From NCBI GenBank assembly GCA_963576725.1, contig OY755251.1, positions 36,447,263-36,511,262 on the forward strand: DNA of 64,000 nucleotides, in the 5' to 3' direction. This document shows positions 41,901 through 53,938 of this stretch, piece after piece. This DNA is from Azorinus chamasolen (Eukaryota; Mollusca; Bivalvia; Cardiida; Solecurtidae). The first letter of the stretch is position 1. Each line of letters starts with the position of its first letter. The notes beneath the pieces are model-generated. The model had not been told where the DNA came from, did not search any database, and worked only from the letters and a program-made list of their open reading frames with translations. A program made the position numbers and the translations under genes.

Positions 41901-42601
41901 GGTGGTTGCGTCTTGTATGTGACCTTGCCTGCTTGACTTTATTACATTTGCACATACATTTAGACCTAGGTGAGGTGGGGCTATACGTTAGGTTGGAAAA
42001 CAACAAACACACCCAGTAGTCTTTTGTTAGCTACAGACCATTCAAAGGCCGTGCTCCTGCTTTCACCCTATAGTCTTCTTGTTTTATATGGTTAGTGTTT
42101 GCTGTTTCGTGTCTAGTGTGCTTCGCCGTGTTTTGTCATATGATTGCGCTGTTTCGTGTTTGATGTTTAATACCATGCCCTTTGTGTGTGACTGTCCCTG
42201 TTTGACTGTTTGTTTTTTCTCAATCTTTGTGGAAAATACCCATACACGGTTGCTTGTTTACATTGTTTTCAAAATATCGGTAGCTCTCAATATACATTTT
42301 GTAATAGAATTTTCATACTACATTATTAAAGCATTGTGGACAAAATGGCTGCTTTAAAGCGAGTTCGCCAAGTTAATGGTTTTCGAATGTGTACATTGTA
42401 CATCGTATGTGTTAAACATTCATTAAAAAGGAATATAATCTTAAAATAGTACAACATACTACGTGTCCGGTTGTCAACCCTTTACATTTTGCAATCACTC
42501 AAACCTCTTTTCATGTATGCCTACAGGAAAGCCTTCTTACTCTATGAAGACGTCCTCTTAGACCCGGATACGGAAGGAAAAGTAGGATACATGTATTGTA
42601 T
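38911..42601. repeat. Tandem duplication, copy 2 (3,691 bp)
   Basis: It is identical to 35214-38904 as far as I can see, separated from it by CTAGAT (38905-38910). It contains the second copies of the F repeat (39337-39547), the GTCCGTCC block (about 40137-40337) and the two G modules (40591-41127 and 41847-42047). Confidence 0.95.
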
Positions 42602-43357
42602 TTCGTTTTTGTCGTACCCTTTTTGCCTTTCTACCATACCTTGATTGCCGAGTACACTGCCGATTAGTGTATCCATTTTGTTTCACTTTAATATGTTTTT
42701 CCGTGGCTAGCTGTCTATTTTCATTTTGTTCTAGTTTTCTACCAATCAGAAACGATATTACATTGTAATATGCATATAACCTACTAGTTTTTAGTAGTAA
42801 ACTGTATTCTCATTAGTTGATACCTTGAGTAACATAAAGCCTTTTTATAATGCCTCTCCACGTTGCCAAACTAAGTAACAATCCAGATATAAGTCTGCTA
42901 ACGTGTCCAAATTCCTGGGGTCATTCTTACGACATAGTTCTTCGAAAACACCATGTTTTATGATAAGTAGCTGCTTCGGCCTCGTAAATTGAAATCAATG
43001 CAATCAATCCGTATTAACCTAACCACACCAGATGTAAGGAATTCTGTTATACAGACATTTTCTATAAACATCTCAGAGTTCAGTCAAAATGCCATATAAT
43101 ACAGAAAGTCGTTATTTACGCAGATATTTAGCATGGACAACCGTCGACTGTCGAAAGTTCTGTTCTTAAAAAAAGATGTTAGTGGGGAATTCCCATAAAA
43201 TCAAAATACTGATGATTATTTTAAAGCGATAATTGTATTAAATTGGGATCTAAAGGATTTAGTCAAACGAAATTGTTATGGGTGTGAAAATTTTACAATT
43301 GTTGTTAATAATAACTGGCGATTATATAACAACAAGTAATAAATATATGAAAATCGG
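42602..43357. other. Non-coding; continuation of the G-linked sequence
   Basis: TTTCGTTTTTGTCGTACCCT, GATTGCCGAGTACACTGCCG and GTTTCACTTTAATATGTTTT resemble 31050-31170, so the G-linked element continues here. Beyond about 42730 nothing is recognised. Confidence 0.45.
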
Positions 43358-43575
43358 TGATCCTTCGAAAGCAAAAGTAGAAATGCAAAAAGGGAAAATT
43401 GCAGACTTAGTTTTATTGAGTCTTTTCATTAGTAATAATTAAAAGTGCACACTTATCACGCCCCCTAGCACCGGCTTCAGCATTGGTCAATTTTCAAAAC
43501 TAATAAGATCAAAACTATTGATCCCGAAGGACCAGAAATTATAACAACACTGAGACTGAAAAGTATTAAATGTAT
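43358..43575 (-). repeat. F-family repeat
   Basis: TGATCCTTCGAAAGCAAAAG, GCAGACTTAGTTTTATTGAG, CACGCCCCCTAGCACCGGCT and CCCGAAGGACCAGAAATTA. The hairpin stem has one mismatch. Confidence 0.75.
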
Positions 43576-43697
43576 GAGTATAATGTAGTAAGAAACAATA
43601 TGTACGCACACTATATACAACAGGATCAGTATTGATTATCTTCAAATACAGTTTTATACATTTATGTAATCGGATGTTCTTATAAAGAAATATATCC

Positions 43698-43768
43698 GCT
43701 CAGACCGGGGATCGAACCCGGATCGCCAGGTTCGCAGTCATGCACTCTACCACGTCGCCATCAAAGCG
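43698..43768 (-). tRNA. tRNA-like sequence (pseudo-tRNA or SINE head)
   Basis: On the minus strand 71 bases start CGCTTTGATGGCGACGTGGT and end GATCCCCGGTCTGAGCG. An A-box-like TGGTAGAGTGC and a B-box GGTTCGATCC are present. The T arm, CCGGG-TTCGATC-CCCGG, pairs perfectly. The acceptor ends pair in 6 of 7 positions. The anticodon arm does not fold cleanly, so no amino acid is assigned. It is more likely a tRNA-derived retroposon head or pseudogene than a working tRNA. Confidence 0.5.
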
Positions 43769-43954
43769 CTTGAACAGCAAGGCCGTTCAAGTGATGATAA
43801 ACCTACACACTGTGACATTTATTTGTCTGAATGTAGTAAAATATTTGTTTATTACAAATGTAAACAGATCCGTGGTTTTGAAGTAACTACTAAATCATAT
43901 ACTGACTTGAGAATAGTTAGTTCTAACAACTTATCAACTACTCTTATTAATTCT

Positions 43955-44185
43955 GAAGAGAAGTGATCCCCCGAAAGCAAACATTACAACACAAAAGGGG
44001 AAAATTGCAGATTCAGTTTTATTATTTTATTATTCATGAGCATTAATCGAAAGTGCAAAACTGATCACGCCCCTAGCACCGGCTTAAGCGGTATTCAATT
44101 TTCAGAACAAAAAGTACTAAAATGCATGATCTCGAAGGATCAGAAAGTATAACAGCACCGAGAATGAATCACGGGGCGACATTTT
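43955..44185 (-). repeat. F-family repeat, degenerate hairpin
   Basis: TTCTGAAGAGAAGTGATCCC, GCAGATTCAGTTTTATTATT, CACGCCCCTAGCACCGGCTT and ATGATCTCGAAGGATCAGAA. It has the same orientation as the copy 380 bp to the left. Confidence 0.75.
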
Positions 44186-45924
44186 AAGTTCTTACAGATG
44201 AGTACCAAGGCAAATCCAACATTCTAAAAGTAGAAGATATCTCCCAAACAGTCGTGTTCTAATTTATGGACGCGTGTAGATGAATGAATGAACTTAGTTG
44301 TAAACAGTATAGCCATACACTCGAAAAGATCAGTTGTCTTTACCACTGTACTTGTTATAATTTCAATCCCCTTTTACAGTCTCATCTCTTTCCGGATTCA
44401 TATTCTACCAATTTTTCATTTTCATGGAATCGACAGCCAATGCTAATGAGTGCTGCTCTTTGATATAGCGCTTATAGTTCATTCACAAATGAGTAAAAGG
44501 CACGAATTCGACTCTAGGATACATATAGTTTCATATTCAAAGAATGTTAAACCATCAAAAGTAGACGTTCACGACGAAGATAATCAAGGTCTCCGAAATA
44601 GGTTGGCATATTTAAGCAGTATTTTCAGAAATCTCAGGTTTCGTCAAACTGCGTACAGTATAAATATAAATCATCATTTCAAATAACAACAACAATAATA
44701 ATATCTTCATCGTCTTCATCCAAAGACCAATGATAACACGTAATCCAAGGTCTTCGCTTTAATATTTAAGATTTGAATAAATATTCAAAGCGTTACAGAC
44801 ACTGCAGTATTCTTTGCATGGGAACAATGTTTCTGGTATTTGGCTTAAAATAGAATGGAAAGGTTTAGATCTAACACTCTGTCTCTAGTGACTGATTCAG
44901 TTGCCGCTGACATTTCGGTCGTTTCCCGCTATACTTATCAAACTGACCACTGAGAGTTGCTTTCGGAGTTATAGGTGTGATTACCTAATCGCCTGTAAAA
45001 GGTCACCCGAAGCGTACTTCTTTATTCATTGAGTATCCCCTGACTTATTTCATTCATATTATGGTCTCGTGATTTCGCACTGAGCCTAAGTTTTGCATAT
45101 TCGTGCACACTCCTTACACATGGCTATATTTTGTCGACTTTGTTACACATATTAAACCAAAGCTAAGGCTTCGAAGTCTTGTCCTATCAGAAATAGTATA
45201 CAGTACCTTGAGTGTATCCTGGTGTCATGTTAATAAACGCATTTTAAATCTATCGAATGCACGTCAATAACTTGTACTAGACTGCCATGCGGAATACGGT
45301 TGTCAGGTTGGCGGGAGTAGCATGTGTCCGACGCGAGAATACATATATAACTTTGTATTCATTTGCTTCTGCAAATAATACAAAAAACATTAAACTATAA
45401 GTATAATAAATTATCACAAATATTGTTTTATAATTATTATCAATTAATAAATAATAATAATTAAAATACCAAACTGTACATATAAAGCGCCAAACTTAAT
45501 ATCAGTTCTCAACCATTTATCGTGCTTATTACCTCATGGAATTGGTTGCCGAGCATTATCACCAGTTTACCGAAACCACTTTTAAACTTTCAAACTTTTA
45601 TTATCATTTTGCTATCAATTTAATTCCACGTGCATTTGTTCACTTTGACGAACTGGAAGTTTGCCGACACCAGTAATTCACAGGCAATGCCATAGGAAAC
45701 TAGAACTGTAAACCAAAGGCTAACGAATACCCCCACCTGTCTGCTTGTCAGAACATCTATCACCAATCTGAACATATGTACATACAGAAACGTGAAGAGA
45801 TTTAAAAACAATACATGCCCCAACCCAATTTATGTAATAAAAATGAAGAATAATTCTTAGAAATAAGACCCTTTCGTGAGGTTTTTGTCAAATCCAAAGT
45901 TATAAAGCTAGGTACCTTTTCAGA
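44186..45924. other. Non-coding, no gene recognised
   Basis: AT-rich, with TAATAATAAT runs near 44690 and 45440-45470. The open frames at 44450-44686 and 45620-45823 have no domain or splice context. Confidence 0.45.
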
Positions 45925-46410
45925 AAAACATTAAGTTCAAGGACCATAGCTCTGACAAAAATTATTCAACCAGACCGATATTTGAACTTAAGCTGTACCT
46001 CATCTAGATTTATTTTTATGTCAAATATGAAATTAATATCTGCAACCACTTCCAAAAAAAGACCGGAAAACTGAAAATTTGACAAAAAATTAAAATTCAA
46101 GGGCCATAACTCTGGAAAAATTATTCAACCAGACTGAGATTGGGAATTAAGCTGTAAATCATGTAGAGTTAGCTTTATGCCAAATATAAAGTTAATATCT
46201 GCAACCACTTCCAAGAAAAGTCCGGAAAACTGAAAATTTAACAAAAAAATAAAGTTCAAGGGCCATAACTCTGGCAAAAATTATTCAACCAGACTGAGAT
46301 TGGGAATTAAGCTGTAAATCATGTAGAGTTAGCTTTATGCCAAATATAAAGTTAATATCTGCAACCAAGTCCAGAAAACCGGAAAACATTGGTACGGGAC
46401 TAAAAAGGGG
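45925..46410. repeat. About 160-bp tandem repeat, 3 copies
   Basis: Landmark TTCAAGGGCCATAACTCTGG occurs at about 45935, 46096 and 46254. Each unit also carries ATTATTCAACCAGACTGAGA and GTTAATATCTGCAACCACTT. This block is common in bivalve genomes as part of a larger dispersed repeat. Confidence 0.88.
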
Positions 46411-46655
46411 AGATAACTCCTGAAGTAGTGGTCCGATCATAACGGAAATATGCGGTGCACAGGTTTATATGGTCATATGGCTATATATGAACTTTCAACA
46501 AAATTGAAGCAAAACTGTAGAAGAAGAAGGCCGGACAAAATTGTGTCCACGGACGGACAGACGGACGGACGGACGGACAGACGGACAGACGGACAACCTG
46601 ATTCCAGTATACCCCCCCCCAAAAAAAAACTTCGTTGTGGGGGGTATAATAAAGA
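46411..46655. mobile_element. Molluscan dispersed repeat end (GACGGACG and C/A tract)
   Basis: GGGGAGATAACTCCTGAAGT, AGAAGAAGAAGGCCGGACAA, GGACGGACAGACGGACGG and a C9A10 junction followed by CTTCGTTGTGGGGGGTATAA. A related end lies inverted at 62740-62800. Confidence 0.7.
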
Positions 46656-46839
46656 AGAAAGGTTGTTTAGTATATTTGAGTAGTGACATTAATAGTATTA
46701 ATTACTATCCCCGACCACAGCACCGAAGCTCTGGTTTTTGGCTCTGTGTGATGTAAAGTTACTTACTGAAGGCTATTGCTACGGCTCTATCACCTGGGGC
46801 TTTGGATCGTGGAAGTAGGTTGAGGTTGCTAACTTTATA

Positions 46840-47045
46840 CTTTCTGATCCTTCGAGATCATGAATTTCAGTACTTTTTGTTCTGAAAATTTTGAATACCG
46901 CTTAAGCCGGTGCTAGGAGTCGTGAGCAGTGTTGCACTTTCAATTACTGCTCATGAACAGACTCAATAAAACCGAATCTGCAATTTACTCCTTTTATGTT
47001 GCAATTTTTTGCTTTCGGGGGATCACCTCTCTTCAGAAGTTATAT
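46840..47045 (+). repeat. F-family repeat
   Basis: TTTCTGATCCTTCGAGATCA, GCTTAAGCCGGTGCTAGGAG, hairpin CAGACTC-AATAAAACC-GAATCTG and TTTTGCTTTCGGGGGATCAC. Confidence 0.8.
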
Positions 47046-47467
47046 TGTTTTAAAATAAATGTCGATTCAGTTAATGATGTCACTAATGATGATGCACACA
47101 AGTTGATTAATGCATTGATTTAGGCTAGATAATTACCATTACTTAAGTAATAACAGACTCTGCACTAACAAAAACTTAATTCTATATGCTTTAAAATGTA
47201 TTCAATTTGTTATCTTCATATTAATATAAATATACGTGCTTTCATGTACATTTTTATAATAGGTAAAATGAAGAACTACTCTGACATTGTACATTTTAAT
47301 GATTATTTCCTATAAAAGTAACTTGTAATAATTTCAATAACTGCTTCTTCTACTCCAATTTATTTCCATTGCATGTCCCTCTACTAGTATAATAACAAGA
47401 AACCCTTCATAGATTAAGTTTCCTTACTAATAAAATTTTCAAACATTGAAATTAATATGGCAGAGAT

Positions 47468-47841
47468 TTAATACAGTGCTCCCTCCCTACAACGGCCCTC
47501 TCAATAACGATTCCCTCCTTACATCAACGCATGTCACTGTTTCCGAAACAACAAGGCTCCAGAAACAACTTTTTCCAACCGTATTTTCTTTATGCCTCCA
47601 TCAAACTCTATGTTGTGACCACTCTTTAGAATCGTCACAAAGTGACGATTCTAAAGAGTGGTCAAAACATAGCGATTGATTGAGGCATAACTGTTTTAGT
47701 TCTCGAAATACACTTTATCTGAGAATCTGCAAACAAGCTAGTTATGTTTGATTTTCCCTCCCTATAACAACTCCCTCTGAACAACACATACAATCTTCGT
47801 ATCCCAAAGGGTGTCGTTGTAGAGAGGGAGCACTGTATTAA
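47468..47841. mobile_element. Hairpin MITE carrying the E palindrome
   Basis: TTAATACAGTGCTCCCTCCC, TACAACG at left and CGTTGTAGAGAGGGAGCACT, GTATTAA at right. The inner CCTCCCTATAACAACTCCCTC is a second diverged arm. The E palindrome at 47596-47678 (CATCAAACTCTATGTTGTGA to ACATAGCGATTGATTGAGG) is inside it. Confidence 0.8.
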
Positions 47842-48364
47842 TATTTTTGTACATAGTGTCAATATTTGAATGCCGATAAATATCTTAATTCCTTTTTAAA
47901 GATATTTCTTGTTACTACTGTTCTTGCCATGTCGGTTGGTGGAAATTAGTTGCAGAGGGGATATGTTTATTTACACTTTCATTTGGGATGGGATGGAATA
48001 AGTGTGAAGTTAACCCCCTAATCCGGATAAAAACTCAATGACACTTGATACTGACCATTTCAATGCCGTACTTCCATCACATTTTTGTTATGACAATACA
48101 ACCCATTTAAATCAGTGCCGAACAATATAGACCAAAGACAAGGCCTAATACAAGAGGTTTCTATAAACACATGGCTCAACCATTTGTTTGATTACGTAAG
48201 AATTCAAATGGAATAGATAAATGTCATCTTGGTGGTATGTTTTACTAGACCTGCAAATGGTTTTAGATAGAAGTCACTGAAATATAGTCAGATGGTTCAT
48301 GTCTTACTTACCGGACAGACACCAAACTAGATGATGTTTCATGAGTAAATTCTACAAATGAATA
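47842..48364. other. Non-coding with G-linked fragments
   Basis: TTAGTTGCAGAGGGGATATG, TTTATTTACACTTTCATTTG and AAGTGTGAAGTTAACCCCC match the G-linked stretch at 31210-31290. Nothing else was recognised. Confidence 0.45.
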
Positions 48365-48800
48365 AGACGTTAAGTCAATCAGGAAAATACACATACAAAA
48401 CGCAACCAACACCAAAACACAAATAGAAAGCAAGTAACACATCCATACAACCAAACACAAACACACACACACACACACACAAACACACGAGAAAAAATAT
48501 CAAACACGAACAAAAGCACAAACATAAATGCACAAAGACGACATTAAACAAACACAAAAGCAAGGGTGACAAAAGACAGTACCGTCTTGGCACGATCAGT
48601 TACAAAACCTCCACCGGGGATTTAAACCTGTTCACGGGCGCCCTAACCTCACACTTATCTCACAATCACTCTAGTTTAACAATATAGTGTAAATAAAGTA
48701 AACACAGAACAATATGTATAACATAGTTTGACAACAATTGTGAAAGTTCGTCAAATATGTACTCATTGACGGAAGTCAGAGAAACCGCCGTTAAGGGCAC
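48365..48800 (-). repeat. G-family module, divergent
   Basis: GCAACCAACACCAAAACACA, an AC tract, GTGACAAAAGACAGTACCGT and GGCACGATCAG align with the module at 36894. Confidence 0.7.
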
Positions 48801-49552
48801 GATAAAGACTAATGTTTCTTGCGGTATGCATCAGGGCTAAATTTAAGAATATTTGCTCTTCCTTATTTATGAGCATGATATGTCAGGAGTCGCACATTTC
48901 TGTTCTATACTGATTCTTATTTAATTGTCAGTAAGAACAGCCATTATATTGAAAATATTTCTAAATGGAAAATAATTCAGGCAGCAAGCATTTGATGACT
49001 CACACAGAAAGCACAGAAACATTTTGAAATGCGCGCTTGCACACGACCTTTACAAACTGTTCTGAAGTCAGCAAAGACAAATGTTCAGTAAGTGACTTAT
49101 AGAGTCAGGACGTTTTGTGAAATACTACGTCACCACCATAGATCAAATATTTGAATCTATAGCAAACGTACATGTATGAGCCATGCAGGAAACGCCATAT
49201 ACTATACAGAACACACATTCACCCGAGCAGCACCACGACATGAAAAGAACAGCAAATGTGTACATGCATAGAGACGCACACATACATAACAAACAAGCAT
49301 AGACTATGACCAGACTTCATCAGTGGTCAATATTCTTATAGCGATACACCCATTTTTATCAGTAAAAGACACCATGACGTTTGACCACAGTGAGGTCAAT
49401 TAAATCGGTAAAGGACAACATGGACTTCAAACAAAATTCAATATTAAATATAGCGTTCCATCTATATAAATCAGTGAAAACAATATAGACTGAGACCAGA
49501 CTCCATTCTGTGGCCAATGATGATATGTATACAATCAACTAAATGGAAAAGT

Positions 49553-49983
49553 AGTAAAGTCAAGCAGGCAAAGCCACAAACAAGACGCAACCACCAATAA
49601 AACACAGATAGACAACATGACATACATACACACACAGCCACACACCCAAACGTACACTCACACACGAGATGAATACAGAAAACACCAACATACACACATG
49701 AGAGTATCGCTTTGGCACGGTCAGTAGCAAAAACACCACTGGGGGTTTAAACCGGTTTACGGACGTCCTTACCTCACACTTCTCTCAAATTCACCCTAGC
49801 TTTACAAATAGTGTAAATAAAGATATCCCCGCCGGACTTACCCACAACATAGACGACGGTGAACACAGGACAACGTGTAAAACATAGCATAATAACTGTG
49901 ACAATCCGTCAAATATGTACTCAATGACTTTGCTGAAGTCAGAGCACCTGCAGGTAAGCCGTTAAGGGCACGACAGGGAAAAA
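49553..49983 (-). repeat. G-family module, close to the duplicated copies
   Basis: AAAGTCAAGCAGGCAAAGCC to GGGCACGACAGGGAAAAAG. The right 250 bp are nearly identical to 37150-37420. Confidence 0.78.
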
Positions 49984-49989
49984 GTAATA

Positions 49990-50373
49990 CATGAGTCTGG
50001 TAAGCTCATCCCGTATCTGTGGTTAAGAGTATATCATCATAGAGTACTACCTGTCATCGCGCACACAAAGAAGGAAGCATAGCTAACGACTGTAAAAGGG
50101 TCGATAACCAAACATGCTTTGCGTTGCAATATAATGGGATCATAACCTTTCTTCTTAAATGTTTTAATGAGTTTTATAAATAAATGATGAAAATGGATAT
50201 GACCCCGAATTTTCCTAGGTTTGTAGATAACATCCCCTTAAAAGTCTGTTTGAGAAATGCCTTGTTGCAGTAACGCCCGTAGAGTGCAATTACATGTATA
50301 TTTACTGAGTGATAAATTCCGATAATAAAATTGAGAAAACGTTTTCCGAAGTTTGTGATATCTGTAACCTTGC
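49990..50373. other. Non-coding, nothing recognised
   Basis: CATCCCCTTAAAAGTCTGTT near 50230 resembles the terminal sequence of the following element; otherwise no feature is seen. Confidence 0.4.
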
Positions 50374-50876
50374 TTAAAGAGGAAGTCCCTACATTGATCG
50401 CATATTTTCAATAACATCATAAAATCTGGCATTTGTTATGCTCTATCATTATTATGAAGGTTCCCAATTTGAACTTATATCGAAAAATGCCTCTGTGATA
50501 CAAATAAACCGATTTCATCAATACTGATAATTTTTGTTCTACAACACAATATTATCGGCATTTTCCGTTAACTTCTTCCGCGTTTTGCCGATGATCACCC
50601 GATCCCTCCATTGTTTACGTAATAGCTTTCTCGGAAGTGGTCGGAGAATCGCGAATAGGGCGAACAGTTACGAAACTAAAACCCAACCCGAATAAAACTG
50701 AAACATCGGGGAGTAAAATCGGGATCGGCGATATCAAACACATGGATGTTTTGTCATTATAAACGGTAATTGGATGGGGCTTTTTGCGATATACTACTTT
50801 TCAGCATATAAACAAATGAGTTTTGTACATTTTAAGTGTTCATGACACGCGTCAAATGTAGGGACATCCCCTTTAA
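50374..50876. mobile_element. 503-bp MITE with TTAA-type ends
   Basis: TTAAAGAGGAAGTCCCTACA at left and TGTAGGGACATCCCCTTTAA at right are inverted repeats of about 24 bases. There is no coding capacity. TTAA at both ends may be the target duplication or part of the repeat. Confidence 0.75.
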
Positions 50877-51320
50877 GAAGTTTATCAGTTATAACTAAAT
50901 TACGACTGTTAAAATCTTCAAGCAAAGAACAGGCTATATGTACTTTTAAATGCTATTATTATACCATCTATTACAACCAGTGTCAAATAATATAGGCTTG
51001 GATCAGACTCCACTTTTGGTCAATATTGTTTTTATCCCTTTTATCTCACCCATTTAGATCAGGCAAAACTATATAGTTTCGGACTAGACTCAAAAACTGT
51101 GGTCAAAATCGTTTTTGCGTAACCAATTATTTAAAAACAGTACACAATAATATAGGCTTACACCAGACTTCACACATTTGTCAATATTATTACACTACCA
51201 TTCATGTAAATCGATGCAAAACAATATAGGATCAGACAAGACCCCATATTGTATGTCGAGTGTGCAACTGCGATAACACTCATCTAGGGAATATCAATAC
51301 ATATATTGGGTAAGCATGAC
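50877..51320. repeat. Diverged tandem repeat with 'caaaacaatatagg' motif
   Basis: Variants of AAAACAATATAGGCTT followed by GACCAGACTCCA recur near 50990, 51070, 51130 and 51220, about 60-90 bp apart. Similar text appears near 49310-49510 (AACAATATAGACTGAGACCA). Confidence 0.6.
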
Positions 51321-51322
51321 TG

Positions 51323-51400
51323 TATTAACCCTTTCCCTTATATAAGCGCATTTTCGCGCATTTGCAAACAGAGTAGACCCAGATCACACGGCTCTGTTAC
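51323..51400. mobile_element. B-family left half
   Basis: TTAACCCTTTCCCTTATATA, GCGCATTTGCAAACAGAGTA, GACCCAGATCACACGGCTC. It is cut by the start of the satellite block. Confidence 0.7.
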
Positions 51401-52928
51401 AACCCGTTTTGTAGTAACGTTGCAAATTGTAGTAATTACTACAAAACGGGTTACTACACTTTGCGTGAAACCCTCCCAACCCGTTTTGTAGTAACGTTGC
51501 AAATTGTAGTAATTACTACAAAACGGGTTACTACACTTTGCGTGAAACCCTCCCAACCCGTTTTGTAGTAACGTTGCAAATTGTAGTAATTACTACAAAG
51601 TGGGTTGGTATGCAAAGTTCAATATGTAGTAAACTCCTATTACACCGAGCATGGTTGTGTGACTGCAACCAAATTTGGGGTGGTCCTTCATATTGACAAT
51701 ATCCGAGTGTACAGTAAAAATCTTTTCGATACCTTGCCTACTTAATGAAATAGAGTCAAAAACAGTTTACTACATTTCGTATGGGACCTTGCGACCCGTT
51801 TTGTAGTAACGTTGCAAATTGTAGTAATTACTACAAAGTGGGTTACTACAGTTTGTTTAAAAACTTGACAACTCATTTTGTAGTAATTGTGCATAAATAT
51901 GAAATGATATAGTATAAAATGATAAAATATTATATAATATATAATATTATATATATAATATATAATTTTTAAAAAAAAATTTTTTTATCAATTTTAAACA
52001 ATACCATGAAATAAAATGACTTTTTGGCATATGTTCATAATATATAATATTATATAATATAATATATACTATTTTACTACAGTTTGTGTTAAAACTTCAC
52101 AACTCATTTTGTAGTAATATTTGCATGTATATGAAATGATATAGTATAAAATGATAAAATATTATATAATATATAATATTATATATATAATATATAATTT
52201 TTGAAAAACTTTTTTTTATCAATTTAAAACAATACCATGAAATAAAATGACTTTTTGGCATATGTTCATAATATATAATATTATATAATATAATACTATT
52301 TTACTACAGTTTGTGTTAAAACTTCACAACTCATTTTGTAGTAATATTGCATGTATATGAAATGATATCATATAAAATGATTAAATATTATATAGTATTA
52401 TATAATATTATATAATATATATATTTTTTAAATTTTCATAATTTTTTTTATAATCGATAGGAAACAATACCATGAAATAAAATGACTTTTTAGCATATCT
52501 TTATAATATATAATATTATATACTATAATATATATTATTTTGTATTATGTATAATAATACTAATATAACGTATAACAAAATGTTATAAACAATAATAACA
52601 TCGCTGAATGTAGTAATTACTACAAAACGGGTTACTACAATTTGCGTGAAACCCTCCCAACCCGTTTTATAGTAACGTTGCAAATTGTAGTAATTACTAC
52701 AAAGTGGGTTGGTATGCAAAGTTCAATATGTAGTAAACTCCTATTACACCGAGCATGGTTGTGTGACTGCAACCAAATTTGGGGTGGTCCTTCATATTGA
52801 CAATATCCGAGTGCACAGTAAAAATCTTTTCGATACCTTGCCTACTTAATGAAATAGAGTCAAAAACAGTTTACTACATTTCGTATGGGACCTTGCGACC
52901 CGTTTTGTAGTAACGTTGCAAATTGTAC
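51401..52928 (+). repeat. Higher-order satellite block, left arm
   Basis: It begins with 77-bp repeats (starts 51401, 51478, 51555) built on AACCCGTTTTGTAGTAACG and the palindrome TTGTAGTAATTACTACAA. A unique-looking spacer follows (GGTATGCAAAGTTCAATATG to CATTTCGTATGGGACCTTGC), then three AT-rich repeats of about 229 bp (landmark AACTCATTTTGTAG at 51870, 52101, 52328), then the spacer again. The higher-order period is about 1,104 bp. It stops abruptly at GCAAATTGTA. Open frames in it are incidental. Confidence 0.92.
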
Positions 52929-53417
52929 TGGATGCTATCGTAGGTCTTTGCATAATGTTATGTTTGTTTCTGCAGTTAATTTATGCGATTGAAAAAAAGT
53001 ATTTAGTATCATTAGGATCATTTATTTTAATAGTTTTTTATTATGCGAGTCATGTAATATAGTCTTTATCAATTGTATTAAGTTGAAATTTAGGTTTTTA
53101 ATACAGCTTTTCTCATTGCTATTAATTGTATTTATTTTAATTTGATTTTGACAACAAATAATGTTTTAAATTTGAACAAAATTATTGTAAATTAATAATT
53201 AATGTTACTCAAAAAATGAGTAATCTTCTCAATTTAGATTGTTAAAAAAACTATTGACACGTTTAATTGGCTGATTTTAAAATATTCACACCTAGAGCTA
53301 GAATTATTTCTAAACGCCTATTAACCCTTTCCCGTTTGCTTTGACAAAAACTGATCTGGGTCTACTCTGTTTGCTGATGCGTAAGACACGTCATTTCCAT
53401 AAAGAGAAGTTTAAGTA
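52929..53417. other. AT-rich non-coding; B half near 53328-53375
   Basis: TTAACCCTTTCCCGTTTGCT and GATCTGGGTCTACTCTGTTT form a collapsed B element. The rest shows nothing. Confidence 0.5.
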
Positions 53418-53522
53418 TAGGTTAGTGTTTGTTAGTCAGCATTTACAAAAATAAATCGGTCTTGCGGGGCGCAGTCCCGCGACCGATTTATTTTGTAAAT
53501 GCTGGCTAACAAATACTAACCA
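53418..53522. repeat. Long palindrome (hairpin of about 45-bp arms)
   Basis: GTATAGGTTAGTGTTTGTTA, GTCAGCATTTACAAAAATAA, ATCGGTC and its complement TGACCGATTTATTTTGTAAA style right arm, with GC-rich loop TTGCGGGGCGCAGTCCCGCG. Confidence 0.85.
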
Positions 53523-53935
53523 ATTTAGTGATTGAAATTATGTTTTGTTCACAAAATGTCGCGGGCCCTATGTAATAAACATACCTGTCACCACCCGTCA
53601 CCTCTTTCATAAGAGTATCATGCGGCAAACGCTTGTATATACCTGAGACGCGATACATTTCTGACAGCAACACCATAGTTTTCCGAGAATAGCAGTGGAT
53701 ATTCAAGCGAATTATAAATGGAGGATTTTGATTTATTGAAATACATTTGTATGTATGAACCAATACTGTCCAAACATGAGGTCACGACAACTCAAGCTCC
53801 CAATAACCGCTTCAGAATTTCACTAATAAAACCGGTAGGTGATTACATTGTACTTGCAGAGATTTCCCGTAATTTTGATTGGATTATCAAGATTGATTAT
53901 CTATTCATTTTCGTCAATGCACATGTCTACAAATC
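53523..53935. other. Ambiguous stretch, possible minus-strand exon
   Basis: On the minus strand a donor-like GGTGACAG|GTATGT (near 53588) follows an open frame containing SEMYRVSGIYKRLPHDTLMK. No family is recognised and no clean acceptor was fixed. The plus-strand frame starting at 53718 runs into a B element and is not convincing. Confidence 0.2.
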
Positions 53936-53938
53936 GTT

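Noticed and set aside
43698..43768. Functional tRNA gene
   Set aside because: Anticodon arm does not fold properly, the acceptor has a mismatch, and no clear run of T follows.
43358..44185. F repeats as LTRs of a retrotransposon
   Set aside because: No TG...CA ends, no primer binding site or coding domain between copies; the short inverted ends fit a MITE-like repeat better. Kept only as a question in the findings.
46541..46756. Asp/Gly/Thr-rich frames over GACGGACG repeats (and 62781-63149)
   Set aside because: Tetranucleotide repeats within common molluscan dispersed elements produce these frames.
52516..52719. 67-codon frame in the satellite and its identical inverted copy at 61388-61591
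   Set aside because: The frame is made of repeat sequence; identity follows from the inverted repeat rather than from selection on a protein.
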